Positions 25,201 to 33,085 of a stretch of 64,000 bases of DNA are shown here, in pieces (position 1 is the first letter of the stretch; every line of letters starts with the position of its first letter). This stretch comes from Candidatus Epilinea brevis (lineage in GTDB: Bacteria > Chloroflexota > Anaerolineae > Epilineales > Epilineaceae): the NCBI GenBank assembly GCA_016710785.1, contig JADJUE010000003.1, positions 434,001-498,000 on the forward strand, written 5' to 3'. The translations under genes were made by a program, and so were the position numbers. Below the pieces are notes generated by a model. The model did no database searches. It was not told the DNA's origin and saw only the letters and a list, made by a program, of their open reading frames with translations.

Positions 25201-27000
25201 GGCGCGGATACGCCGGAGCTGGCCAACGCCATCTTGTACAACCTGCGCGACGGCATCCTGCTGGAGCGTGGGGTGCAGGACACGAGCATCCGCGGCAACG
25301 AGATCCGCGCCAACCGCCGCGACGGCGTGCGCACGGGGGCGACGAACGGCGTCGGCAACACCCTGCGCGGCAACCGCATCACGGCCAACGGCGGCGCGGC
25401 CATCGCGGTGGAGTCCCTGGCCCTGGAACTGGCCCCGCCGAGCATCGACGAGGTGGATCGGGTTCGGGGCGAGGTCAGCGGCACGACCTGCCCCGGCTGC
25501 GTGGTCGAGCTGTTCAGCGATCCGTTGGACGAGGCGCGCAAGCTGCTCGGCCGCAACACGGCCCAGGCGGATGGCCAATGGTCGGTCGCCGGCCTGGACC
25601 TGTTGGCCATCACCGATCCGGGGCTCACCGCCACCACCACGCAGAACGGCAGCAGCTCCCGCCTCTCGGAGGTCCGCCATCTGTCCGATCCGTGGCGGCT
25701 GATCGAAATCCCCTACGGGTCGCCACGCGCCCTGCGTCCCGGCCAGCCGATCTTCGAACGGCGCTTCCGGCTGGTGGACCACAAGGGGGTGGGCCAGCCC
25801 TTCGCCACGGTCCGCTTCTCGCCGCTCAACCTGTTCTTCCTCACGGACGGCCGGGGACTGCTGACGGTGGAGATCCCGATGCAGAGCCTGCTCACCTACG
25901 GCACGCGGGTGATGAGCTTCACGGTGGAAGCGGTGGACCGCGACGGGATGATCCACTCGGTCTTCTGGAACCCGCGACTGGTCCTGGGCTGGCAGCAGGC
26001 CACCAGCCGCCCGGGCGACGCGGTCCTGGACCTGTCCAGCCTGCTGCCCAACGGCGTCGGCGGCGTCCTGCGCCGCGGCCCGGCCCTGGGCGCGCTGCAG
26101 GAGGCGCTCGCCCCGCTGAGCGCGAATGGGCCGGCGGCAATCGGCGCTTCGGCTGTCGCCCCGGACCTGCGGGCACCGGTGGGCCCGTACCAGGCGGGCA
26201 CGGACGCCTATGGTGCGGCCTACGCCGCCTCCCCCTCCAGCGAGCTGCGCGAAGGCCAGTACGCCTGGCAGATGAACCTGGCCCAGGGCGGCGGCGTCTA
26301 CGAGATCCACCCCGCCGCCGAACCCCTCGCCGGCCTCCTCGAGATCACCGCTCCCTCGGCCGCCTTCAACAACGGCAGCGGCGGCGACCAGCGCTCCAGC
26401 GCCTGCCCGGCGGGCACCCAGGGCGCGACGATCGCGGGGTGGAAGGGGGATGCCGGCTGCTGGACCCCCATCATCGGCAGCAGCGCGGTGGCGCCAGCGG
26501 CTGGGGCGCAGACCTTCAAGGCCAGCGCCCAAGTCTCTGTCAGCTCCGCCGCGCTAGCGCTCGGCCGCCGGGACCCATCGCGTGCCTTGCAGGCCACCAC
26601 CGCCATCACCCTGTACACCGTCGGCTTCGACCTCAGCAAGCCGCTGGTGCAATGGCGCCTGGCGGCGGGCACCGCCATCCGCAACCTACCGGCCTCCATC
26701 GCCGAGATCAGCGATGGGCTGGCCGGTGTGGACAGTGGCAGCATCAGCCTGAAGCTGGGTGGCCAGACCGTACCGGCCGTGTTCGACCCGGACACCCTGG
26801 AGCTGCGCATCCCGCTTGAGGGTCGCACGCCACCGGTCGGCATGACCGGCCCCACAACGTTGGAACTGCGAGTCACCGATGGCTTCTGCAACCAGACTAC
26901 CGCGACCTTGAGCGTGACCATCGACCCGCAAGCGCCGCCGTCGCAGGCGGGGTTGGTGATCTACACGCCTTACCTGCCAAAGGGGCACAGCATCAGATAG
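22249..27000 (+). CDS. Secreted lamin-tail (x3) and beta-helix protein
   Basis: 1583 aa. The signal peptide core is SPFVLVFCLLTGFALLPL; ATGs at 22270, 22288 and 22309 are alternative starts. Three lamin-tail-like domains of about 190 residues follow (about 50-230, 240-430, 440-630). They are marked by NEVDY/NEADI/NELDY, EEFVE, LPPGEHYVIC and DTVSYEGDVPGG-like repeats. A Pro/Thr/Ser linker (about 640-700) leads to a CSLREA-type cap (CSLQAALEEVNA) and a right-handed beta-helix with NRIxxN-type rungs to about 1070. Beta-sandwich-like domains form the C-terminal third, and the protein ends in IYTPYLPKGHS. Such proteins are surface or secreted, and the lamin-tail domain may bind other proteins or DNA outside the cell. 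Confidence 0.8.
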   Translation: MARSRFSMSAHGRMFGQGQGMPSPFVLVFCLLTGFALLPLRASQARPLAPGASSGLLLNEVDYIQPADKRGVDFVELLNAGTQATSMAGHRLATVDSQGKELASYDLPPFSLAPGEYFVVCGMDFVPNCDWVAADSEDILPGLGDGRTAFAIGLLTTPLRGGPAMLVDSVSYEGSVPDGPPGGGAWTEDEGVNPADTSTGETYLGISRLPDGRDTDKNSGDFKPACATPGLKNNASSSDCQAAPQLRSLVINEADIDQRGTDTEEFVELKNISGKPMDLGRFSLLGIDGNGGLYRRVDLPDQMLPPGEHYVICPANGQVANCDLAIQPAEDQWQGIDPDQLPAAIALVKRDTMEQDLDILVDSLSYGTTVPGGPTAGGSWTEGSAASPADNLGLISLGLSRSPDGGDTDDNLKDFKLRCATPGQTNGSLVTGCVRPAQLPGLVVNELDYTQNGPDTEEFVEIKNRSGQPIDLGQHDLVLVDAKGSPYNAQVRLDSRLLPPNGYHVICNVGSALVNCDQYALLEQDGLRDRDAGQPLAAVAILRNPTTDPRDDILVDTVSYEGDVPGGPDTGGTWTEGSGAAVLDPPANPFVSIARLVDGIDTQSNKSDFKQGCSSPGYVNSPRPQTGAPCDGPVQVTATPSPTTAASDTPIPSRTPLPSATPTASASPIPPATATPGAGDPPTKTPEPSASPATNERSYKVDTVANAPDRAPGDEVCLDRNNACSLQAALEEVNADKRPGTIRIHFAGGLGPIAVPSGQSLPPLGRDGMILDGAGAFTGAASAAHAVSPAQTVPTCQASQELTGAGSGVGLTVAAGQVAVMGLKISGFGTGILVSSAVAGLRIGSDGDGARDDAECNAIWDNRAAQVQIEGAKQVWVTGNFIGIQANGDPGALARTGAGVLLGGGATGNVVGALSGRALKPGRGNRIQNLDSGILVTGRTTEGNAIAGNLIGPAASGRWERYANVTGIRLESAARGTLIGGAADGADTPELANAILYNLRDGILLERGVQDTSIRGNEIRANRRDGVRTGATNGVGNTLRGNRITANGGAAIAVESLALELAPPSIDEVDRVRGEVSGTTCPGCVVELFSDPLDEARKLLGRNTAQADGQWSVAGLDLLAITDPGLTATTTQNGSSSRLSEVRHLSDPWRLIEIPYGSPRALRPGQPIFERRFRLVDHKGVGQPFATVRFSPLNLFFLTDGRGLLTVEIPMQSLLTYGTRVMSFTVEAVDRDGMIHSVFWNPRLVLGWQQATSRPGDAVLDLSSLLPNGVGGVLRRGPALGALQEALAPLSANGPAAIGASAVAPDLRAPVGPYQAGTDAYGAAYAASPSSELREGQYAWQMNLAQGGGVYEIHPAAEPLAGLLEITAPSAAFNNGSGGDQRSSACPAGTQGATIAGWKGDAGCWTPIIGSSAVAPAAGAQTFKASAQVSVSSAALALGRRDPSRALQATTAITLYTVGFDLSKPLVQWRLAAGTAIRNLPASIAEISDGLAGVDSGSISLKLGGQTVPAVFDPDTLELRIPLEGRTPPVGMTGPTTLELRVTDGFCNQTTATLSVTIDPQAPPSQAGLVIYTPYLPKGHSIR

Positions 27001-27052
27001 TTCTGAGTGGCTGAGTGGCCGTCTGTTTACTGACCGCAGCCCGGACGATGGA

Positions 27053-27083
27053 GCAACTGCTGCCGCCTTCCATGAGCAGTTGC
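27053..27083. repeat. Inverted repeat 1 (GCAACTG core)
   Basis: GCAACTGCT (27053-27061) and AGCAGTTGC (27075-27083) pair perfectly over 13 nt, about 50 bp after the lamin-tail gene. It could be its terminator, but it shares its 7-bp core with a second inverted repeat 86 bp further on. Confidence 0.55.
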
Positions 27084-27168
27084 GAATCTGGTCAGTTAGC
27101 AGCTAGGAATGGGGGTAACTCCGGCGTCGGAATTAGGGGCATTCCTACTTGCTAAGCGCCCCCAGGTC

Positions 27169-27197
27169 CAGTTGCTACATCAACCCGGTAGCAACTG
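27169..27197. repeat. Inverted repeat 2 (CAGTTGC core)
   Basis: CAGTTGCTAC (27169-27178) and GTAGCAACTG (27188-27197) are a perfect 10-bp inverted repeat with a 9-nt loop. It uses the same CAGTTGC/GCAACTG core as repeat 1. The rest of the 339-bp gap 27001-27339 holds only these repeats and the promoter of the next gene. Confidence 0.55.
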
Positions 27198-27262
27198 CGA
27201 TGTGCGAAGGGAGCAATGGCGATCGGACCGGGCTGGCTATAGAGTGTGGCCTCGGCCGTCTG

Positions 27263-27291
27263 TTGACCGGTGATACCTGATGCTGTAGATT
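27263..27291 (+). promoter_or_regulatory. Promoter of the ribbon-helix-helix gene
   Basis: TTGACC (27263-27268), a 17-bp spacer and TAGATT (27286-27291), placed about 48 bp before the start codon. Confidence 0.65.
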
Positions 27292-27339
27292 GCCTGCACC
27301 GGATAGGCCATTCAACCTCGTCTGAGGAGGGTATCCGCG

Positions 27340-27630
27340 ATGCAGCGATTTCAACTGTCCATCCGCAAGGAGCATGCCGAGTTTCTGGCTACACGCGCCA
27401 TGCGCGAGGGCGTGAGCATGGCCGAAGTGGTCCGCCGATTGCTGGATGTCGAGGCGCGTTGGGACTCCCCGGAGGGATCGGGGACCATTTGGGACATCGT
27501 CGGGCTGTTCAAGGACGAGTTGCCGCTCATCGATGGCATCCCCGTCAGCGAGGATACGGACCTCTATCTCTATGGTCGCGGCTCTGATGCGGCAGCTGCG
27601 CGGTGTGGTCACGCGGCCGACACTCCCTGA
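27340..27630 (+). CDS. Ribbon-helix-helix DNA-binding protein, orphan antitoxin-like
   Basis: 96 aa. The start ATG has a strong GAGGAGG upstream. The first ~45 residues (RFQLSIRKEHAEFLATRAMR, then GVSMAEVVRRLL) fit the CopG/Arc ribbon-helix-helix fold used by antitoxins. The middle carries a conserved-looking stretch ending PVSEDTDLYLYG, after which PIN-type toxins commonly start in similar loci. Here no PIN or other toxin frame follows; the last ~16 residues are low-complexity and the next real gene is on the other strand. It may be a stand-alone repressor or the survivor of a lost toxin-antitoxin pair. Confidence 0.7.
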   Translation: MQRFQLSIRKEHAEFLATRAMREGVSMAEVVRRLLDVEARWDSPEGSGTIWDIVGLFKDELPLIDGIPVSEDTDLYLYGRGSDAAAARCGHAADTP

Positions 27631-27742
27631 TCCGTGATGGTTCTTCCGACGAGATCGGTGCCACCCCTTACCTCCGCCATCCACAGAAGCTGGTGAGGTC
27701 GGAGAACTTCAAGCTCGGTGGAGCGGACTGTCTGGATCCGTC

Positions 27743-28414
27743 TCAACCTCGCTGCTGCAGGGCCGCTAGTTCCGCCTCCAATGCCTTCGCCTCATCCTTC
27801 CGCCCGGCCTTGTCAAGGATCTGCGACAGGTCCTTCAGGACGTCGCCGGCATCGGATCGTTGCCCGGTGTCACGAAAGATGCTGAGCGCCGAGCGCATCC
27901 GTTGCTCGGCGCCGATCAGGTCGCCCCGTTCGGCCGCCAGGAAGCCGAGGTTGTGCAATGCTATTCCCTCGCCGGCTCGGTCGCCAGCGGCCTGGTAGAG
28001 TTTCAGCGCTTGGTTGAACAGTGGCTCCGCCTCGCCCAACTCATTGCGCATAGCATGTGTGACCGCCATGTTGGTCGTGGTGACCGCCTGGAAGCGGATG
28101 TCATCCAGCTTTTCGAAGATGGCGCGCGCGCGCCTGTTGTCTGCGAGCGCCACTTCGAAGTTGCCCAAGTCTCGACTCGCAGCTGCGGCGTTCATGAGGG
28201 CTGTTGCCAAACCACGCTCGTCTCCCAAGTCGCCTCGCAATCCCACGGCTTCACTCAAGACGTCCAGAGCCTCTGCATAACGGTCCTGGATATTGAGTGC
28301 GTTCCCGAGATTCACCAAGGCATCAGCTCGCGCGGCTCGATCTTCGTGGGCTAGAGTCAGCGCAATTCGCGCTTCCGACTCTGCGTTGATTGGCTCGCCT
28401 GTCCGGTAATACAA
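27743..28414 (-). pseudogene. TPR-repeat C-terminal part of the frameshifted cyclase/AAA gene
   Basis: About 224 residues in a frame different from the upstream 849-aa frame. They begin at LYYRTGEPINAESEARI and contain four or more tetratricopeptide repeats (for example ALVNLGNALNIQDRYAEAL and IALHNLGFLAAERGDLIGAE). Joined to the upstream part they complete the normal cyclase-AAA-TPR architecture, giving about 1040 aa in total. The frame longer than this, up to 28642, is a shadow of the upstream coding region. No good independent start exists, so this is the displaced tail rather than a separate gene. Confidence 0.75.
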
Positions 28415-30872
28415 GCCAGGCCCGCCGGAAATGCACGTAGCTCTGCTCCGTCCCCGCCAACCCCTCCGCCAGTGCGTCCATCGCTTCGAGGTCCGCGCGC
28501 TGCTCGTCGCGGCGGCCCAGCATGTCCAGGGCCAGCTCGCGGCCCTTGTGGGCGGCGAAGGCGCCGGCCGGATCCTCCGCCGGCCAGAGGGCCAAGGTGC
28601 GGCCGTAGAGGCTGATGGCGTCGGCGTTGGCGTAGCGGGCACGGGCGCGGGCGGCGGCGGCGAGGTAATGACTCGCCGCGTCCGCCGCCAGGCCGCCCAG
28701 CTCCGCGTGGCGGCCGATCTGCGCCGCCAGTTCGCCGTAGCGATCCGCCGCGTGGGCGCGCATCCAGGTGGCCGCTTGGGCGTGCAAGGTCACGCGGCTC
28801 TTCTTGAGGAGGGTGCTGTAGGCGGCGTCGCAGAGCAGGGCGTGCTTGAAGACGAACTCGCGCTGCTCCGGAAATCCTGAGCGCTCACGGGCCAGCACCA
28901 GGCCCCGACCGCGCAGGCGATCCAAAGCCGACGCGTCCGGCGCGCCCAGGGCCATCACCGCACCGTCCCAGAAGACCTTGCCCAGGATGCTGGCCAGCTG
29001 CAGAGCCTGGCGTTCTTCGCCGCCCAAGGCGTCCAGGCGGGCTTGCAGCACGCCCTGAAGGGTGGTGGGCACCTCCACGTTCTGCAACTGGATCGGGTCC
29101 ACCGCCCAGCCCGCATCACTCTGGCGCAGGACATCGCGGGTACGGAGCATCTCCACCAGCTCTTCCACGTAATACGGGTTGCCCTCGCTGCGCTCGGCCA
29201 CGAAGGCCGCCACCGCCTCCGGCACCGCTTCGCCGCCTTCGGCCAAGAGGGCTTGCACCAGCTTGCCGATGGCCGCCGTGGAGAGCGCCTTCAGATCCAG
29301 GCGCAGGTGGCCCCGCTCGCCCTCGCCCCAATGCGGCCGGCGCTCGAAGAGCGTCGGGCGGGCGTTGCCCAGGATCAGCGCCGCATGCCCGTGCAGGGCC
29401 TCGGCCAGGCGGGCCACCGCGTCCAGCGAGGCATCGTCCGCCCAGTGCAGGTCCTCCAGGGCCAACACCAGGCTCCGTTGCTCGGCCCAGGTCATCGCCA
29501 GGGCCGCCAGGGCCGCCAGGCCGCGCTCTGCCAGACCGCGCGGGTCATCGCCGCCCTCCGCCTGTTGGCCCGGGTACACCAGGCGGGCCAGGTCGCGGGC
29601 CGCGCGCTCCGGATCCAAGGTCGCCGAGGGGGCCAGGTCCGCCGCTGCCGCGCTCGTCAACACCGCCCCTGATCCCGGCGAGCCGTCCAGCCCGTAGCGC
29701 GCCTCCAGCAGACGGCGTACCAGAGCGTAGGGATCTCCCTCCTGCTCGGCCGTACGGGCATGGATGATCTGCGGCGCAGGGTCCTGCGCCGCCAAGGCCT
29801 CCAGGAAGCTGGCCGTCAGGCGGCTCTTGCCCACCCCCGCGTCGCCCGTCAGGGTGATCCAGCCCAGGGCGCAGGATTCCACCGCGTCCTCGAAGGCCTC
29901 CCTGAGGCGCGTCAACTCGCCGCCGCGGCCGACCAACGGCGTGGTGATGCCCGGCAGGCCGCGCACCGAGGTGCCCATGGCCGGCGGCGGGCCGGCCAGC
30001 AGGAAGGCTTCCACCGGCTCCGCCTTGCCTTTGAGGGCCAGAGGACCGAAGGGGCTCAACTCCATCGCCCCGCGGATCAGTCTTGCCGTCTCCGTGGAGA
30101 TGACCACTTCACCGGGCGGCGCCGCCGACTGCAGGCGCGCCGCCGTGTTCGCCGCATCACCCATGGTGGTGTATTCGCTGAAGTGGTCGCTGCCCATCTG
30201 TCCCACGAGCACCAGGCCGCTGTTGATGCCCACGCGTACCGAGAGTTCCGGCCCCCCCTCGGTGGCCACCCGCGCCCCGTAGGCCTTGACCCCATCACGG
30301 ATGGCCAACGCGGCGCGCACCGCGCGCAGGGGATCGTCCTCATGGCTGACCGGGGCGCCGAAGAAGGCCAGGATTCCGTCGCCCATCAAGCGGGCGATGT
30401 AGCCACCGGCATCGCTCACCGCCTGGTTCATCACCGCGAAGGCCCCGTTGATGAGCTCCGCCAGGTCCTCCGGATCGATCTGCTCGCCCAGGGATGTGGA
30501 GCCCACGATGTCGGCGAAGAGGATGGTGACCAGACGCCGCTCGGAGGCCGGCAGGGCGGACGCTGCTGCCGCGGGCGGCATGGCGGGACCCAGGGCGGTA
30601 GCCGCCGCCGAGTCAACTTGAGGAAGCGTGGCCGGCGGCGGCGGATCCGGCGTGGGCGTGGACGGCGCGGCCGGCAGGTCTAACACGGCTAGCGGTGCGG
30701 GATCCGCCGCCGCCGGGGCCCCCGCGACCGGCGTCCCGCAGGAGGCGCAGAAGCGCCCGCCTGGCACCAGTCCCTGACCGCATTGCGTACAGAAGACCGG
30801 CATCGCGTTGCCGCAGCCCGCGCAGAAGCGGGCGCCGGATGGGTTCTGGAACTGGCAGCCGGGGCAGGTCAT
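28323..30872 (-). CDS. Zinc-ribbon adenylate cyclase/AAA ATPase regulator, frameshifted before its TPR region
   Basis: 849 aa as read. Two zinc ribbons open the protein (C3/C6/C17/C20 and C28/C31/C42/C45). A Pro/Ala linker and a class III nucleotide cyclase domain follow (about 111-290), with metal-binding D121 (FADIVGST) and D165 (MGDGILAFFG). An AAA/STAND ATPase comes next, with Walker A GDAGVGKS (343-350) and LALEDLHWADD as Walker B. The expected TPR tail lies in another frame: an extra base near 28412-28418 shifts the reading and leaves about 30 unrelated residues before the stop. Such proteins are common Chloroflexota regulators. A base-calling error and a real mutation are equally possible. 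It follows the YbjN gene by 66 bp on the same strand. Confidence 0.8.
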   Translation of the reverse strand: MTCPGCQFQNPSGARFCAGCGNAMPVFCTQCGQGLVPGGRFCASCGTPVAGAPAAADPAPLAVLDLPAAPSTPTPDPPPPATLPQVDSAAATALGPAMPPAAAASALPASERRLVTILFADIVGSTSLGEQIDPEDLAELINGAFAVMNQAVSDAGGYIARLMGDGILAFFGAPVSHEDDPLRAVRAALAIRDGVKAYGARVATEGGPELSVRVGINSGLVLVGQMGSDHFSEYTTMGDAANTAARLQSAAPPGEVVISTETARLIRGAMELSPFGPLALKGKAEPVEAFLLAGPPPAMGTSVRGLPGITTPLVGRGGELTRLREAFEDAVESCALGWITLTGDAGVGKSRLTASFLEALAAQDPAPQIIHARTAEQEGDPYALVRRLLEARYGLDGSPGSGAVLTSAAAADLAPSATLDPERAARDLARLVYPGQQAEGGDDPRGLAERGLAALAALAMTWAEQRSLVLALEDLHWADDASLDAVARLAEALHGHAALILGNARPTLFERRPHWGEGERGHLRLDLKALSTAAIGKLVQALLAEGGEAVPEAVAAFVAERSEGNPYYVEELVEMLRTRDVLRQSDAGWAVDPIQLQNVEVPTTLQGVLQARLDALGGEERQALQLASILGKVFWDGAVMALGAPDASALDRLRGRGLVLARERSGFPEQREFVFKHALLCDAAYSTLLKKSRVTLHAQAATWMRAHAADRYGELAAQIGRHAELGGLAADAASHYLAAAARARARYANADAISLYGRTLALWPAEDPAGAFAAHKGRELALDMLGRRDEQRADLEAMDALAEGLAGTEQSYVHFRRAWLVLPDRRANQRRVGSANCADSSPRRSSRAS

Positions 30873-30938
30873 CGCTCACGCCGTTTCGCAGGCCCCGTCG
30901 CCGCTTCGTTCGCGGCGGGAGGGGCATCCCCGGTGGGC

Positions 30939-31907
30939 TTAGCCCTCGATCTTGCGGATGGCCTGCTCCGGGCTGACTTCGGCGTAGAGCACCTCCATGA
31001 CGCCGGGCAGGTACTTGTCCATCATCAGCACGTTGGTATAGACCAGGGGCTTGGTCAGCAGCATCGTCAACTGGCTACCGCCGGCCAGATCGACAGAGGT
31101 CTTGTAGCGGATCTCCCCGTCGCTGTAGTCCATCTCGAAGTTGCCCATGACCATCCCGTAGTTGGCGCGCGTCAGATACTCGGCGATATCCTGGCGCTTG
31201 ATCTCGGGCACCTTGATGGGCGCCACGGAGTAGAAGATGGCCTGTTCCGTGTTCTCGCCCATGCGCGATTGGGCGAAGCAGTTCCAGGTATGGCCACTGC
31301 GCCCTTGGAAGGAGAGCCTCAGGATGGGCTTCTGCTCGCTGCGGTCGAAACGCCAGTCGTCGTCGGTAAAGAAGTCGATGAAGGCCTGCAGGATGCGGTC
31401 GGTATCGAGATGGCCTTCCATCGCCGGGGACTCCTGAAAGGGCGGGGCGGGGTCATCGGCGCCGAGGGCCGGAATGCTGCCGATCCGACGGGCGCCGAGG
31501 TCCTGCATGTCGTTGCGCAGCGCCATCAGCCCCTCGCGCACCACGTCAAAGCGCGTATCGGGGTCGTCGTGCGCCCAACGCACCACCGTCCGCGTCTCGC
31601 CCGCCGCGTTGATCACCTGGAGACGCGTCGACGTCTCGTCCGGCACAGGGACGCGCCCGCTGACGGGAACCGCCAGCAAGTCCTGCTGCGCGGCCAGATC
31701 AAGAACAGCCAGCGCACGATCCACGCCCAGAGGCAACCAGAAATGCTGCTCGGCCAGGCTGACATCCACCATGGTGACGTAGGCGTTGCCGTCCCCGCGC
31801 ACGGTGACCCGCAGGCCGCCCCACAGGCCGTTGACGTCATCCAGGATCAGTTGCGCCCCCTGCCAGCCAGCGGTATCGCCGAGGAAGGCCCGCGTCTGGT
31901 CGTCCAT
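30939..31907 (-). CDS. YbjN-domain protein
   Basis: 322 aa from the ATG at 31907. This start is preferred because AGGAGG precedes it by 11 bases and the promoter's start point would fall downstream of the GTG at 31949. The C-terminal ~130 residues (TDRILQAFIDFFTDDDWRF ... YLTRANYGMVMGNFEMDYSDG) match the YbjN family, which has a type III secretion chaperone-like fold and no firmly known function. The N-terminal half has no clear homologue. No signal peptide or membrane segment is seen, so it should be cytoplasmic. It lies just upstream of the cyclase regulator and may share its transcript. Confidence 0.75.
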   Translation of the reverse strand: MDDQTRAFLGDTAGWQGAQLILDDVNGLWGGLRVTVRGDGNAYVTMVDVSLAEQHFWLPLGVDRALAVLDLAAQQDLLAVPVSGRVPVPDETSTRLQVINAAGETRTVVRWAHDDPDTRFDVVREGLMALRNDMQDLGARRIGSIPALGADDPAPPFQESPAMEGHLDTDRILQAFIDFFTDDDWRFDRSEQKPILRLSFQGRSGHTWNCFAQSRMGENTEQAIFYSVAPIKVPEIKRQDIAEYLTRANYGMVMGNFEMDYSDGEIRYKTSVDLAGGSQLTMLLTKPLVYTNVLMMDKYLPGVMEVLYAEVSPEQAIRKIEG

Positions 31908-31950
31908 GATCTGGGTCGCCTCCTGATGCGAAGAGATGGCCTGAGCCACG

Positions 31951-31979
31951 ATTGTAGCAGGATTCCGCCGGACGCAAGA
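31951..31979 (-). promoter_or_regulatory. Promoter of the YbjN gene
   Basis: Minus strand TACAAT (31951-31956), with TCTTGC (31974-31979) at 17 bp or TTGCGT at 15 bp as the -35 box. It lies immediately next to the rpsU terminator stem. Confidence 0.5.
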
Positions 31980-32017
31980 GGGGCCGGGCGCCCCACTTGG
32001 GATGCGCGCCCGGCCCC
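31980..32017 (-). terminator. Terminator stem after rpsU
   Basis: GGGGCCGGGCGC (31980-31991) pairs perfectly with GCGCCCGGCCCC (32006-32017) over a 14-nt loop. It lies 36 bp after the rpsU stop, and on the minus strand it is followed by CTCTT. A strong GC stem with a short T-rich tail. Confidence 0.65.
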
Positions 32018-32053
32018 TGCTTTGTAGACCTGATATGTCGGCGATCGCGAGAT

Positions 32054-32272
32054 CTAGATGTCGCGGGCCGGGGGCCGCGGGCCGAAGGAACGCAGCTTGC
32101 GCCGGCGGGCCCGCCGTTCGGCCTTCTTCTTGGCCAGACGGCGTTCCTCACTGGGCGGGGTGAACCAGCGCTTGCGCCGGTAGGTGCTGAGGATGCGGCT
32201 CTTGGCCACGTCCTTGCGGAAGCGCTTGAGCAGACTCTCGAAGCCCTCCCCCTGTCGCAGATGGACGGTCAT
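32054..32272 (-). CDS. rpsU: 30S ribosomal protein S21
   Basis: 72 aa. The N-terminal MTVHLRQGEGFESLLKRF, the KDVAKSRILSTYRRKRWF block and the very basic tail (KKKAERRARRRKL) are typical of S21. S21 joins the 30S subunit late and helps initiation near the anti-Shine-Dalgarno end of 16S rRNA. The start ATG at 32272 is fixed by an exceptionally long Shine-Dalgarno match. It has its own consensus-like promoter and a terminator stem and diverges from rplI. Confidence 0.95.
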   Translation of the reverse strand: MTVHLRQGEGFESLLKRFRKDVAKSRILSTYRRKRWFTPPSEERRLAKKKAERRARRRKLRSFGPRPPARDI

Positions 32273-32274
32273 GT

Positions 32275-32284
32275 GATCACCTCC
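32275..32284 (-). promoter_or_regulatory. Ten-base Shine-Dalgarno of rpsU
   Basis: GGAGGTGATC is complementary to ten bases of the 16S rRNA 3' end and ends two bases before the ATG. It decides the start among several in-frame candidates and suggests very efficient initiation. Confidence 0.85.
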
Positions 32285-32385
32285 CTTCCCAGTGGATTTC
32301 GTGCGCCGCCGGTCTCTCAAGACTCTCGAGACCATCATGACCACAACCCTTTTACGGCCGGTCATGTTGGGGCGACAACAAGCTG

Positions 32386-32413
32386 ATTATAGGGCAGCCG
32401 CCTGCAGTGACAA
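32386..32413 (-). promoter_or_regulatory. Promoter of rpsU
   Basis: Minus strand TTGTCA (32408-32413), a 16-bp spacer and perfect TATAAT (32386-32391). The leader to the ATG is about 105 nt. Confidence 0.75.
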
Positions 32414-32444
32414 ATCCACCGTCGACTTTCATCGTGTCCGGTTT

Positions 32445-32472
32445 TTGAACAGCCCCAGGCGCGTGCTATCAT
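32445..32472 (+). promoter_or_regulatory. Promoter of rplI
   Basis: TTGAAC (32445-32450), a 16-bp spacer and TATCAT (32467-32472), about 60 bp before the rplI ATG. It diverges from the rpsU promoter. Confidence 0.65.
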
Positions 32473-32533
32473 CGCACGTCCGGCGGCCACCCCATCAGAA
32501 CCCTTCCCTGAAGTCAATTCGAGGTCCACAGCC

Positions 32534-33085
32534 ATGAGAGTCATCCTGACCCAGGACGTGCCCAAACTCGGCAACGTCGGCGACGTCTGCACCGTCAAGC
32601 CCGGCTTCGGCCGCAATTATCTGCTTCCGCAGGGGTTGGCGATGCTGGCCACCACCGGCGGCCTGCGCCAGGTAGGCGACTTGAAGCGCTCCGAGACGCG
32701 CCGGCAGGATCGCATCCGCGCGCAGATGATGAGCTTCGCTGACCGTATCGCGGCGCATCCGGTGGAATTCCGGGTCAAGGTTGGGCAGACCGGGCGCTTG
32801 TACGGCTCGGTGACCGCCTCGGACATCGCCGAAGCCCTGGAATCCAAGGTCGGCGAGGCCATCGATCGACGCAAGATCGTCATGGACGAGTCGCTGCGCA
32901 CCCTGGGCGAGCACAAGGTGGCCATCCACCTGATGCAGGGCGTCAACGGCGCGATCACGGTCAACCTGGTGCCCGACGGCGAGTTGGTCGCAGATGCCCC
33001 CGTTGAGGAACCCGCCGCCGCCACGGCGGACGACGCTGCTGTCGGCGACGAAGACAGCGTCAGCGACGAACCCTCCGACGGGTGA
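32534..33085 (+). CDS. rplI: 50S ribosomal protein L9
   Basis: 183 aa. The N-terminal domain MRVILTQDVPKLGNVGDVCTV with KPGFGRNYLLPQGLA is diagnostic. The long connecting helix and the C-terminal rRNA-binding domain (GRLYGSVTASDIAEAL ... IDRRKI) follow. About 30 acidic, Ala-rich residues extend the C-terminus past the usual ~150. L9 binds 23S rRNA near the L1 stalk and limits frameshifting. Its stop overlaps the GTG of the zinc-ribbon gene downstream. Confidence 0.95.
   Translation: MRVILTQDVPKLGNVGDVCTVKPGFGRNYLLPQGLAMLATTGGLRQVGDLKRSETRRQDRIRAQMMSFADRIAAHPVEFRVKVGQTGRLYGSVTASDIAEALESKVGEAIDRRKIVMDESLRTLGEHKVAIHLMQGVNGAITVNLVPDGELVADAPVEEPAAATADDAAVGDEDSVSDEPSDG

Noticed and set aside
27603..27998. 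Possible PIN toxin downstream of the RHH gene
   Set aside because: The 131-codon plus-strand frame lacks the PIN acidic residues and overlaps the TPR coding region on the other strand.
28415..28642. Start of the TPR fragment at 28642
   Set aside because: The first ~76 residues are an out-of-frame reading of the AAA gene; family similarity begins only at the frameshift.
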